Source: Axinella damicornis (taxonomy: Eukaryota; Porifera; Demospongiae; Axinellida; Axinellidae). From it: 64,000 nucleotides of DNA. A program made the position numbers and the translations under genes. The stretch is from positions 180,006-244,005 of the forward strand of contig OZ007516.1 in the NCBI GenBank assembly GCA_963931865.1, written 5' to 3'. This document shows, piece after piece, positions 56,565 to 64,000 of this stretch. Position 1 is the first letter of the stretch. Every line of letters begins with the position of its first letter. The notes beneath the pieces are model-generated. The model made no database searches. It was not told the DNA's origin and saw only the letters and a list, made by a program, of their open reading frames with translations.

Positions 56565-58032
56565 AGAGGAGGGGATCTCATATAGAGCCTTCATTGCAGT
56601 GCAATCAAAGAACTCTACCCAACACACAATGCATATGTCCACCACAATTTCTACAGCTGACCAACTCACCCCAAAAATTGGAGGAAACTCTTTTGGGCTC
56701 CTTCGCTTTCAAATTCCTTTCCTCCGTCACCAGACCTGTCACCTGTAACCGAGTTCAGAGCTCCTCCTCCCCACCCTCCTCCTCCTCCTCCTCCACCTCC
56801 TCCTCCTCCACTTCCTCCAACTCCTCCTACACCTCCTACAAAGTGTCTACTGAAGGACAGAACTCGTGATTTCTGAAATGTCCTTGCTCCAGTTTGCAGA
56901 GTAGCCCTGCTACCTCTTGCTTGCAGAGTAGCCCTGCTACCTCCAGCTTGCAGAGTAGCCCTGCTCCCTCCAACCCTGCTACCTCCAGCTGGCCGAGTTG
57001 CTATGGTGTCAGTTGGTGTACAGTGGGATTCCTCGTGCACATGGCCTGTTGTCATCCACCGTGATCCAGCTTGTGCCGTTGCAACACCACTATGCAACAT
57101 TCTACCTGGAAAGCAACGCCTGTCCTGATTTGAGCTGCGCTGACCGTGTGCGAGAGTTCCCACCATCTTCTGTTCACTGTAGCAGTGCTGCAGCACTCGC
57201 AGTGGGACTGCAGCGCTTGACGTGACGTGCACACAGACCTCCAGTGCCTCCTCAAACACAGCAAAGACGACAGGAAGAGGAATACCCTGTCAGAGAGAAG
57301 AGAATTAGTCTGCCTCAATCCCACCACCTTTAGCAGCTTTCATGGGGTCGAGAATTCACAGCTCACAACCGAACAGCGTGGATGGTTGTGTGTGGGAGTT
57401 ATACGTACCTCTTCAACCATCTGGAGGATCTCCCTGGCCCAGTAGGCTGCCAGACATACAAGTGTAGTGACACCATTACCATAGGCTCCGTGTTGAGCTA
57501 GAGCACCACCGTAGAGCAGCTGCCCCAGTGGATGCTGGGACAAGGCAGAGCAAACTACTCATTAATGTAGCGGTCTCATGCACCCCTTGCAGACAGCAAC
57601 CCACCATGAGGACACTGCAGCCGTGTTAAGTGGTGTGGGCCGTGCACTCACCTCTGTCCTGTCCATCAGAGCTTGCAGCACTTGCAGTGTGTCTCCATGG
57701 ATACGACTCTCTGTGGATGTGTCTGATTCACAACACTTCAAGCTGAATAAAACAGTTGCAAGAGCGTAATGACATGGATTGATCATTTCTATTGCAGTAA
57801 CAATGAGTGCATGCTGCACTTGCCTTTTGTTAGGGCCTAGCAGAGATTGCACTGAAGCACCTGTGCGTGTATGTGTGAGTGTGTGTGACAGTGTGCATAG
57901 CCATGCAAACAAGGCATTTACAACCGCAAGCTGCTGCTGTAACCACCTCTCTTATTTTGTATCGCAGTGTATGATAAACTCACAGATAGCCTGCAGTGCA
58001 GTACAGTTGCCAGCAAGAAAGTCTGACTCCAT
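53465..58032 (-). CDS. BBS12: Bardet-Biedl syndrome 12 chaperonin-like protein
   Basis: Ten minus-strand exons splice in phase: 57984-58032 (ATG 58030-58032), 57652-57860, 57409-57534, 56670-57286, 56391-56498, 55978-56107, 55771-55914, 54779-54946, 54464-54562 and 53465-54265 (stop TGA), about 830 residues. It follows the group II chaperonin plan: SLLGPNKRQVQHALIVT, PLGQLLYGGALAQHGAYGN then GVTTLVCLAAYWAREIL, GIPLPVVFAVFEEALEVC, GLAHGREVAMKLAVTA, LVGVRGDTHPALLDHC, KGVTTAVLCGRSTSSV, and CVLPGGGRTEVECIQEL. The C-terminus VFDVKESKCASWTGAYHI aligns with the human VYDVVTPKIEAWRRALDL. BBS12 with MKKS and BBS10 helps assemble the BBSome at cilia. Two repeats alter it: exon 8 starts inside a minisatellite, and exon 10 encodes an expanded PPGGRT array. 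The gene is head-to-head with a DUF1349 gene. Confidence 0.92.
53797..53945. repeat. 18-bp coding minisatellite in BBS12 exon 10
   Basis: About eight perfect units of CCACCTGGGGGAGTGCGG on the plus strand. On the gene strand they read in frame as a repeat of PPGGRT, with one C replacing R at the far end. The unit length is a multiple of three, so copy changes keep the frame. Confidence 0.95.
54904..55606. repeat. Minisatellite (about 58 bp unit) spanning BBS12 exon-8 acceptor
   Basis: About twelve units of CACACCCACCAGACCTACAC then CATGCTGTATGGAGGAGGGC then TGGGTGAGTATCCCCCCT. On the gene strand the real exon-8 acceptor (CCATACAG) and first 40 coding bases (H-G-V-G-L-V-G-V-R-G-D) lie in the first unit; every other unit repeats them upstream in intron 7. 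Confidence 0.92.
56536..56570. repeat. Poly-G tract in BBS12 intron 4
   Basis: About 30 consecutive G (poly-C on the gene strand) between exons 4 and 5, 38 bp from the exon-5 acceptor. Confidence 0.85.
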
Positions 58033-58100
58033 CAATATTATAAAGTGGGCGTGGCAACTATACTATTTCAGCCCCACCCATATTCGTTACAATTTGCAAC
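58033..58100. promoter_or_regulatory. 68-bp bidirectional promoter BBS12 / DUF1349 gene, X-box-like site
   Basis: The start codons of the two divergent genes are 68 bp apart. GTGGGCGTGGCAAC at 58045-58058 resembles the RFX X-box (GTNRCC-N-RGYAAC; the right half GGCAAC fits, the left is imperfect), as expected for a ciliary gene like BBS12. CAGCCCCACCCA at 58070-58081 is a second GC-rich element that recurs before the paralogue at 60680. No TATA. Confidence 0.5.
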
Positions 58101-58871
58101 ATGGCTGCGCTTGGTGGCACTTTCCAGGAGAGCTATGACTTCAGCCAGCTGGGTAGCTTGCCCCAGGAGCTTTCCTGGACCAACCCTCCTCCGGAGACAG
58201 TCCTGGGGACGGAAGGGCTGAAGGTGACTGGTATATGTCCGAATGTCATGATCCATCCATACAGTGGTATTGCAGCATATAATCAAACTGTGGTCTCTGA
58301 GGTGTGCACGTGCTGTTGAAGTTTACTGACCAGCAACCTAATGACACCCCAGGTTGTCCCTGCTGGCAAGACGGATTTCTGGCAGAAAACATTCTATGAT
58401 CCTCCGTTTGAGAAAAGCGACGGCCATGCTCTTCTGCGTGAGGTTCCAGCAGGACTGATTCGGTGGAGTGTGCAGACCCAGTTCACACTCAAACCAATAA
58501 ACCAGTTTGACCAGGCTGGGATAATGGTATTCATAGACAACTGCCACTGGCTGAAGGCAGGTATTGAGAATGTAGATGGCCAGCCTAAGATGAGCTGTGT
58601 CGTCACCAACGGGTGCAGTGATTGGAGCACACAGCCCTGGAGTGGTGCTGAACATGTCTGGATACGTGTGTCATACACTCGGCAAGAATTTATTGTAGAG
58701 TGCAAGCTGGGTGAGAAATGGGAGTTCATTCGGAAAACACCACAGATGTTTCTGAGTGCCGCTGCTGTGAGGGTGGGGGTGTACTGCTGCGCACCCACTG
58801 GTGGTGGTATGGAGACAACCTTCCACTCTCTCGCAGTCTCCAATGACACAACTTTCAAACATCATGCCTAG
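58101..58871 (+). CDS. DUF1349 (Ree1-like) protein, copy A
   Basis: Two exons in phase: 58101-58223 and 58353-58871 (stop TAG), 213 residues. The intron is only 129 bp. Conserved DUF1349 words are PQELSWTNPPP, GKTDFWQKTFYDPPF, DGHALLREVPAG, WSVQTQFTLKP, DQAGIMVFIDNCHWLKAGIE, GWSDWS-like GCSDWSTQPW, WIRVSYT and VGVYCCAPTGGGMETTFHSL. The family has a concanavalin-like beta-sandwich and includes yeast Ree1 (regulator of enolase) and many bacterial proteins; the molecular function in animals is not known to me. No signal peptide or membrane segment, so probably cytosolic. It shares a 68-bp promoter with BBS12 and is duplicated 1.8 kb downstream. Confidence 0.85.
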
Positions 58872-58924
58872 CAGTGTTTGCAAACCATGATGTAATTTGA
58901 ATGTGCTGGAAAATGTCCATTGCC

Positions 58925-58990
58925 TTGTCTCATTCCCAGTCACGTACTGCAAGTGACGAAAAGCTGGGCGTGGGACTGGCAATGAGGCTA
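58925..58990. mobile_element. 9-bp-TSD MITE family, 66-bp copy
   Basis: The ends TTGTCTCATTCCCAGTC and GACTGGCAATGAGGCTA are flanked by TCCATTGCC (58916-58924) and GCCATTGCC (58991-58999). Its inner AGCTGGGCGTGGGACTGG is shared with the copy at 63886. Confidence 0.8.
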
Positions 58991-59128
58991 GCCATTGCCC
59001 ATAATACAAGTGTTCTACAATGCACTCAATGTAGTGCTATAGTGTGTTGCTTCCGAGGTTGAGTGATTCATTATGAAATGTGTCTAGGTACGAGACTACA
59101 CGAGTGATGTGTGTGTGTGTGTGTGTGT

Positions 59129-59227
59129 TAGCCTCGTCCCCTGGCGTCCACCCACTCACAGCTGCGGAGAATTTTTTTCTCCATGGCTGCGAGATGAAAT
59201 CTGGACAGAGGCCTGGGGACAAGGCTA
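59129..59227. mobile_element. 9-bp-TSD MITE family, 99-bp copy in a GT run
   Basis: The ends TAGCCTCGTCCCCTGGC and GCCTGGGGACAAGGCTA are flanked on both sides by TGTGTGTGT, so it inserted into a microsatellite and split it. Confidence 0.8.
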
Positions 59228-60289
59228 TGTGTGTGTACATCAGTGAAGTTGTGATTACATTTTCATAGTAATTCTTATTGTAAGTGGACAGTTGGAAAAT
59301 GACAGGCAACCATGCATGCATGTAGACAGAGCGTGTAGACAAATGTAGCCTGAGATTTTTGCAATTGCCAATTGGCAATAAACTACATAGCTGTTACAAT
59401 GCTGTACCATCAATAAGCACCATGTTTAGCAACAGTCGAAAGTGTGCCAACTGCTACCAAAGAACTTGTAAACCTTGACGACCATGTTTGCTATAGTGAT
59501 CCTTCTTCTGGTGTTCAAATTGTATAGTAAATGGAGTCATTACCGCAATACACAGACCGGGAGTAGAGCCTAGGGCCCTTGCCCCCCTGGACTAACCTCG
59601 GTCCCAGGATAGGTGCCTCCCAACTTTAGAGTACACCCCAGTGGAGGGGCACACCAAAAACTGACCCAAAAACTGACCAAGGCATAGTACGAGCATTGTT
59701 ATAAAGAGAAACAACTCTTGGAGGAGGAATTGGAAGACTTTGAAATGGAGAAAGAGACAAGAAGGGTGAGGAAGAACAGCATAAATTAGCTAGTCAATAT
59801 ACAATACACAGACAGACCATAGTGCCATAAATAAAGAAGACAACTTGATGACAAACCGACAACAAACAAAAACTCAATTATTCACAACTTGTTTCTATTG
59901 GCCTGCAAGTATAGCTATAATATAATAGATTTTTGAGCAGTTGTATCTGCCTCTGTATTGCAATCTGTCACTGTTTTATTTATCATTATCTCAGTAACTT
60001 GAGGTCATTGATTCTCCCATCATAACTTGGAGAAAGAGAGAAAAAAAAAGAAACCAAAAAAAAAAAAAGGAAAAAGAAACAAACCTAGCAACAACCCATC
60101 CCTCCATGACAGGTCGAACACCGAAGTGTAAGCCTCAGGAGCGCTGGATAGGCGGCGGTGACTGGAATCACAGGAGGCTACCTGCTTTCAACCAGAACAC
60201 CTTTCTTTAGCTTCGGTGGTCAGATGGGAACCGGCGTACTCAAGCTGCTAGGCGGGGAAGTCAGGAACCGGTGTGTACGGAGTGGCCCA

Positions 60290-60380
60290 GACTCGTACTC
60301 GGTTATTGGGGAGGCGAACACTCAACCCCCAGGCTGCAAAGCAAGTGCTTAGCGAGTGTGCCATCCCGACATCCCGCCAA
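60290..60380 (-). repeat. tRNA-derived SINE-like sequence
   Basis: Read on the minus strand, GGGATGGCACACTCGCTAAG resembles an A box and GGGGGTTGAGTGTTCGCC a B box about 35 bp on, ahead of an unrelated tail. The fold is not a proper tRNA cloverleaf. Length and 3' end undefined. Confidence 0.35.
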
Positions 60381-60704
60381 AACTTGCTACAAATTCAGTA
60401 TTTCAACCGACTGCTTCCGGTTAGGTTACGCATGCGCGTGCCATCCCGCCAAAAATATTCAAATTCAGACAGGTAATACTTTGAACTTTGAACTTTTGGA
60501 CAGTTCAAGCGAGAATAGCTTGGCTGGAGAAAGCTTCAACAGTACGCAGACTTCAAGCAGTTTGCTCAGTGAAGAGGCTACGACAGTTGGCTCTTGGGAA
60601 GGAGGACGACTCGCCTCTCTTCCCGCCAAAAATATTCAAACTCAGACTGTCGGTAGTAGGCGTGACAAGACTTACTCAGCCCCACCCACGTGCCGAACTG
60701 CATC

Positions 60705-61550
60705 ATGGCTGAGCTCGGTGTCACTTTCCAGGAGAGCTATGACTTCAGCCAGCTGGGTAGCTTGCCTCAGGAGCTTTCCTGGACCAACCCTCCTCCGGAG
60801 ACAGTCATGGGGACGGAAGGTCTCAAGGTGATGCCATAGATAATATACTACGAAAATTATCTATGGTGATGCATGCGTGTCGTGTAATATAATTTTCAGC
60901 ACATGACCTCTGAGATGCTACGCAAATTATTAGCTCTTTCTGGGCTAAGTTGTAGTTGCCCTCAATTGAAGTAGGGTCTGTCCATTCTCCTTTGCACAAA
61001 TTGGCATTAGTTGCGTTGTATCCATTCCCAGATCATCCCGGCTGGCAAGACAGACTTCTGGCGCAAGACTTACTACAGCCCTCCAGTTGATAGATGTGAC
61101 GGCCATGCTCTTCTGCGGGAGATCCCAGCAGGACTGACTCGGTGGAGTGCACAGACCCAGTTCACACTCAAACCAATAAACCAGTATGACCAGGCTGGGA
61201 TAATGGTATTCATAGACAACTGCCACTGGCTGAAGGCAGGTATTGAGAATGTTGATGGCCAGCGTAAGATGAGCTGTGTCGTCACCAATGGGTGCAGTGA
61301 TTGGAGCACACAGCCCTGGAGTGGTGCTGAACATGTCTGGATACGTGTGTCATACACCCAACACAGTTTTGTTGTGGAGTGCAAGCTGGGTGGGAAATGG
61401 GAGTTCATTCGGATCACACCACAGATGTGTCCAAGTGCCGCTGCTGTGAGGGTGGGGGTGTACTGCTGCGCACCCACTGGTGGTGGAATGGAGACAACCT
61501 TCCACTCTCTCGCAGTCTCCAATGACACAACTTTCGAACATCATGCCTAA
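60705..61550 (+). CDS. DUF1349 (Ree1-like) protein, copy B
   Basis: Two exons in phase: 60705-60827 and 61032-61550 (stop TAA), 213 residues, the same length and intron position (after GTEGLK) as copy A. The protein differs from copy A mainly at the N-terminus (MAELGVTFQ for MAALGGTFQ), around IIPAGKTDFWRKTYYSPPV and at HSFVVECKLGGKWEFIRITPQM. Long blocks in the middle and the last 35 residues are nearly identical even at DNA level, while the two introns (129 and 204 bp) share nothing obvious. Family and likely fold as for copy A. It is convergent with GTF2A2, with stops 139 bp apart. It has only part of the copy-A promoter upstream. Confidence 0.85.
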
Positions 61551-61689
61551 CATCACGGCAATGTTTGCAAGTCACATAATTATAGAAAATATGATTCTCA
61601 TTGACTATAATACAACAGTGTTTAAAAGAATATTTCTTGACAGAGAACAAGTGAATCTGGAGAAAAGCACTGGCCTGGGGGTGGTTTGT

Positions 61690-62010
61690 CTACTTGCTAG
61701 TATTGGTGGCGTCACATGCCACAATCTTGACCTTCCTAGCACTGACATTGTCCTGCCCGTGATTGTCACGGAAGTCCACGTCCTCAACAACACATGTCCA
61801 TACATTGTCACAGAATCGGTACACTTTGAGCTTCCCTTTGAAGTTGTACCTCGTCCGCACCCGTGAGAGATGTGTACTCATGCTTGAGTCAAACTGCTTC
61901 AGCACCTTCAGAGCAAGATCAGGTGTGATCTGTTGTGAGGTGATGAGTTCATCCAAAGAGTCCTGAAGTGTTATGCCAAGAGTGGTATTGCGGTACAGCT
62001 GGTAGCTCAT
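61690..62010 (-). CDS. GTF2A2: Transcription initiation factor IIA subunit 2 (TFIIA gamma)
   Basis: A single intronless frame of 106 residues with a clean start and stop. [12 protein letters not shown] is the near-invariant start of the family. [10 protein letters not shown] completes the N-terminal helical bundle. The C-terminal beta-barrel that contacts TBP and DNA reads [18 protein letters not shown] and [10 protein letters not shown]. Human GTF2A2 is 109 residues. TFIIA stabilises TBP on promoters for polymerase II. It is one of the few intronless genes here, together with the transposase, so a retrocopy that replaced the parent is conceivable, but no poly-A tract or duplication flank is seen. 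It is divergent from citrate synthase (280 bp). Confidence 0.95.
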   Translation of the reverse strand: MSYQLYRNTTLGITLQDSLDELITSQQITPDLALKVLKQFDSSMSTHLSRVRTRYNFKGKLKVYRFCDNVWTCVVEDVDFRDNHGQDNVSARKVKIVACDATNTSK

Positions 62011-62290
62011 AGTGGCGAGGGTGGGTGGGGGTCACTGGTTGTAGAAATTCATAGATACTCTAATTCCAGTGATCCAAATTATGCTGCAGTAGGAATAGAA
62101 ATGCACACTCATAACACAGGTCAACGGCTAACATAATACCACAGTAGATAGACCAGATATATTACCTGTTACCAGTAGACTGCAGCAGTATGACCTCAAT
62201 GAAACGCTGTGTTGGGAACGTAAGGGTTAATTAACCATTACATGTTTTGCACGTGACTAGCTACTGTCAAAGTGCAGTATCCTTGCAGTG
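62011..62290. promoter_or_regulatory. Shared promoter region GTF2A2 / citrate synthase
   Basis: The start codons are 280 bp apart on opposite strands. No TATA box or known motif stands out. Inferred bidirectional promoter. Confidence 0.45.
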
Positions 62291-63772
62291 ATGGCCTTCA
62301 GACCGGCTTTTTCCAGGCTTACTGGCTCCCTGCACCGGGTGAGTACCTACGCGAATCAGAACTCTGACTGAACTGCTACTGACGGTCTCCTCTCCCTTCC
62401 CTGTTTCCCCTATAGGTCACAGCTAGGTCATCAAGACAATGGATGCCAGCTTTGGTGAGATCTTGAGCGTGTTTGTTGTTTGTTTGACTAAAGAGAATTG
62501 ACATTTCTGTGGCACGGATAAATTCTAAAAGCTGATGAATGTCACGAGGAATGAACGCAACTATGGTGTACACACCACTGCACTACGTAGTTTGGTTCCC
62601 AGACCCTTCTGCGTTTCGTTTCCGGGGAGGGCGGGCGGGAGGGAGACGGAAGGGTCTGGTGAATAACCTTGCCCTAGCGCGGATCCACGGCTGCATTCCA
62701 GCCGTCAGCGTTGATGAGGTAAAAAACACGAATCTTGAGTAGCTGTGAATCGTGAATAGCAATATGGCGGCAGTTAGATAGCTAGCTACACCAGTGATTT
62801 GTTTGATGCAGCTATTCAGCGCGCTGTGGCAGACGGGCAGAGCAGGTACAAGTTCTACATGATCATCAGTTTGTCAGCGGCATGAATGTAGACTTATATT
62901 CGTGTCGCTTCCAACTCGGGTCAAGTGGCTTATGAACTTACAGCATTACATTGTGATTGTGACTGTGAAGGCTGTTTGTAGCGTTGCAGTTACCGTCTGT
63001 TTGGTCTCCGTGTACTTCTCGACCGTATTGAAGCAACTCTTGCACACAAACGCTGGCTCAGCAAGGTACTGCCGCGCGCACTTCACACGAAAATGTTCGA
63101 TCACTCGCACCTGTTGTAGTGCCGTGCAGACTTCCCCGATCACCCTGCTGGCATCGAAAGACTGGTAACAGACCTTACAGACTGTCATCTTTGACTTACA
63201 CGTGGCTGTGCTGTTAGCATTTACGAGCAACGAGTATATTCATGGTTTCACACATTGCCAATTATTACGTTTGAAAAATTCCGCGGATCCGCGCTAGTGT
63301 AATGTTATTCACCAGACCTTTCCCTCTCCCTCCCCTCCGCCTGTCTCGCCCAAGAAGGGTCTGGGAACCAAACTATGCACTACGATGGTTGGTGGTCGGT
63401 AAGAATTTGTTGTGTTTGTGTAGCTCGCTTGCCACTGTCAGGTTGCAATCATATGACCAACACGGAAGGTAACTGTTCTCCAATCTGATTACGTTCTGGT
63501 GATGTCCGCAAGAACCTCTGTAGTGACCAGACATTCTCCCCCCGTGTGTCGTGAATGTCTGGCCTGTGAGACTACTTCCTGCCTCTATTCCCCATTTCCC
63601 TCCTCACTTCCTGACCTCCCCCTCACAGGTTCGCTACGACCACCACCAGGCACGTGATGACTGTGGCCTGAAGCAGATTCTGGCGGAGATCATTCCAGAG
63701 ACGCAGAAAGAAGTGAAGGAGTTCAGAGCACAGCATGGTGGTTTCAAGGCTGGAGAGGTCTCCATCGACATG
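62291..63772 (+). CDS. CS: Mitochondrial citrate synthase, first two exons (runs off the window)
   Basis: Exon 1 (62291-62338) encodes MAFRPAFSRLTGSLHR, an arginine/serine-rich amphipathic start typical of a mitochondrial presequence. After a 1.3-kb intron, exon 2 (63629-63772) encodes 48 residues including LKQILAEIIPETQKEVKEF, RAQHGGFKAGEVSIDM. These match the N-terminal helices of eukaryotic citrate synthase (human LKDILADLIPKEQ, FRQQHGKTVVGQITVDM). Both junctions are phase 0; the donor after exon 2 is GTGAGC at 63773. Catalytic residues lie in later exons beyond the right edge. The enzyme condenses oxaloacetate and acetyl-CoA in the matrix. Intron 1 contains a 788-bp transposable element with a zinc-finger ORF, and intron 2 begins with another family copy. 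Confidence 0.88.
62588..63375. mobile_element. 9-bp-TSD family, 788-bp ORF-bearing copy
   Basis: The ends TAGTTTGGTTCCCAGACCC and GGGTCTGGGAACCAAACTA are perfect inverted repeats, flanked by perfect TGCACTACG duplications (62579-62587 and 63376-63384). It is the longest complete member seen and contains a minus-strand zinc-finger-like ORF. It lies in citrate synthase intron 1. Confidence 0.95.
62946..63230 (-). CDS. Small ZAD-like zinc-binding ORF in the transposable element
   Basis: An open frame of 94 residues. Ligand pairs CKVC and CKSC frame about 50 residues (VCKVCYQSFDASRVIGEV, CARQYLAEPAFVCKSCFN), a spacing reminiscent of ZAD domains (zinc-finger-associated, CxxC...CxxC). A short helix TVEKYTETK follows. 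It could be the N-terminal DNA- or protein-binding module of a transposon protein whose remainder is lost. I do not recognise a catalytic domain in the element. Confidence 0.4.
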   Translation of the reverse strand: MLVNANSTATCKSKMTVCKVCYQSFDASRVIGEVCTALQQVRVIEHFRVKCARQYLAEPAFVCKSCFNTVEKYTETKQTVTATLQTAFTVTITM

Positions 63773-63885
63773 GTGAGCGTCCTTCTGTCTATCCTAAAGC
63801 ACGGAATAGAATGGAACACTTCTAGCAGTATGGGTACCAGTCTGTAATGCTTGTCTAGCATCTATGTAGTGATATATAGTTTGCG

Positions 63886-63982
63886 TAGCCTCGTACCCAG
63901 TCCCACGCCCAGCTTTTCGTCGCTGCTTAGTACCGTACTAAGCAGCGACGAAAAGCTGGGCGTGGGACTGGGAACGAGGCTA
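63886..63982. mobile_element. 9-bp-TSD MITE family, 97-bp perfect hairpin copy
   Basis: The ends TAGCCTCGTACCCAGTCC and GGACTGGGAACGAGGCTA belong to an almost uninterrupted palindrome (arms about 47 bp, centre at TACCGTA). Perfect TAGTTTGCG duplications flank it (63877-63885 and 63983-63991). Confidence 0.95.
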
Positions 63983-64000
63983 TAGTTTGCGGGGATTAGA

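Larger units (their letters stand above)
58872..60704. other. Spacer between DUF1349 copies, repeat-rich
   Basis: It contains two family MITEs (58925 and 59129), an A-rich stretch with poly-A runs at about 60040-60080 and a tRNA-like SINE head on the minus strand at about 60290-60380. The last 55 bp resemble the promoter of copy A. No other gene seen. Confidence 0.5.

Noticed and set aside
58068..58286. Minus-strand frame overlapping the DUF1349 start
   Set aside because: Opposite strand of a well-supported exon; the BBS12 start lies at 58032, outside it.
59550..59620. Possible tRNA near GGGAGTAGAGCCTAGGGC
   Set aside because: No cloverleaf on either strand; part of it (TAACCTCGGTCCCAGG) is an unpaired end of the MITE family.

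Overview
The window is eukaryotic nuclear DNA from an animal. Almost every gene is broken by GT-AG introns, and by hand-splicing with phase checks I could assemble fourteen protein genes plus one terminal gene fragment. BBS12 (cilia), a Cobl/WH1 actin regulator, CDK12, RPP25 and a GPRS-like BTB protein together indicate a metazoan. Short introns, intergenic gaps of 70-350 bp and repeated head-to-head gene pairs suit a compact early-branching animal such as a demosponge. That placement is inference: nothing here fixes the species.

Layout from left to right: a TTF1/Myb-like exon (+) at the edge; two tandem CD225/dispanin genes (-), the first holding a complete PIF/Harbinger transposon in an intron; SARNP (-) head-to-head with GTF3C4/TFIIIC90 (+), which carries a 5S rRNA sequence in an intron; YAE1 (-) head-to-head with CDK12/13 (+); a large Cobl-like gene (+); RPP25-like (-) head-to-head with a BTB gene (+); BBS12 (-) head-to-head (68 bp) with a DUF1349 gene (+) that has a tandem paralogue (+); GTF2A2 (-) head-to-head with the 5' part of mitochondrial citrate synthase (+), which runs off the right edge. 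There is no pathway clustering. Most genes are housekeeping: transcription, RNA processing, Fe-S or ribosome assembly, the TCA cycle.

Between and inside the genes lies an unusually rich repeat landscape. One family of terminal-inverted-repeat elements (ends TAG-Y-Y-TCG-T-x-CCCAG, 9-bp target duplications) has about a dozen copies from 44 to about 790 bp. There are other palindromic MITEs, a TA-flanked element with a decayed HIRAN-like ORF, long G/C homopolymers and (GT)n tracts.

The most unusual pattern is that four independent minisatellites (in YAE1, twice in Cobl, in BBS12) each span a splice junction, so the tandem copies multiply a genuine acceptor or donor together with adjoining exon sequence. 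Other points of note are a WH1 domain fused ahead of two Cobl ubiquitin-like domains, an in-frame hexapeptide minisatellite in BBS12, and an X-box-like site in the 68-bp BBS12/DUF1349 promoter that is degraded in the promoter copy ahead of the paralogue.
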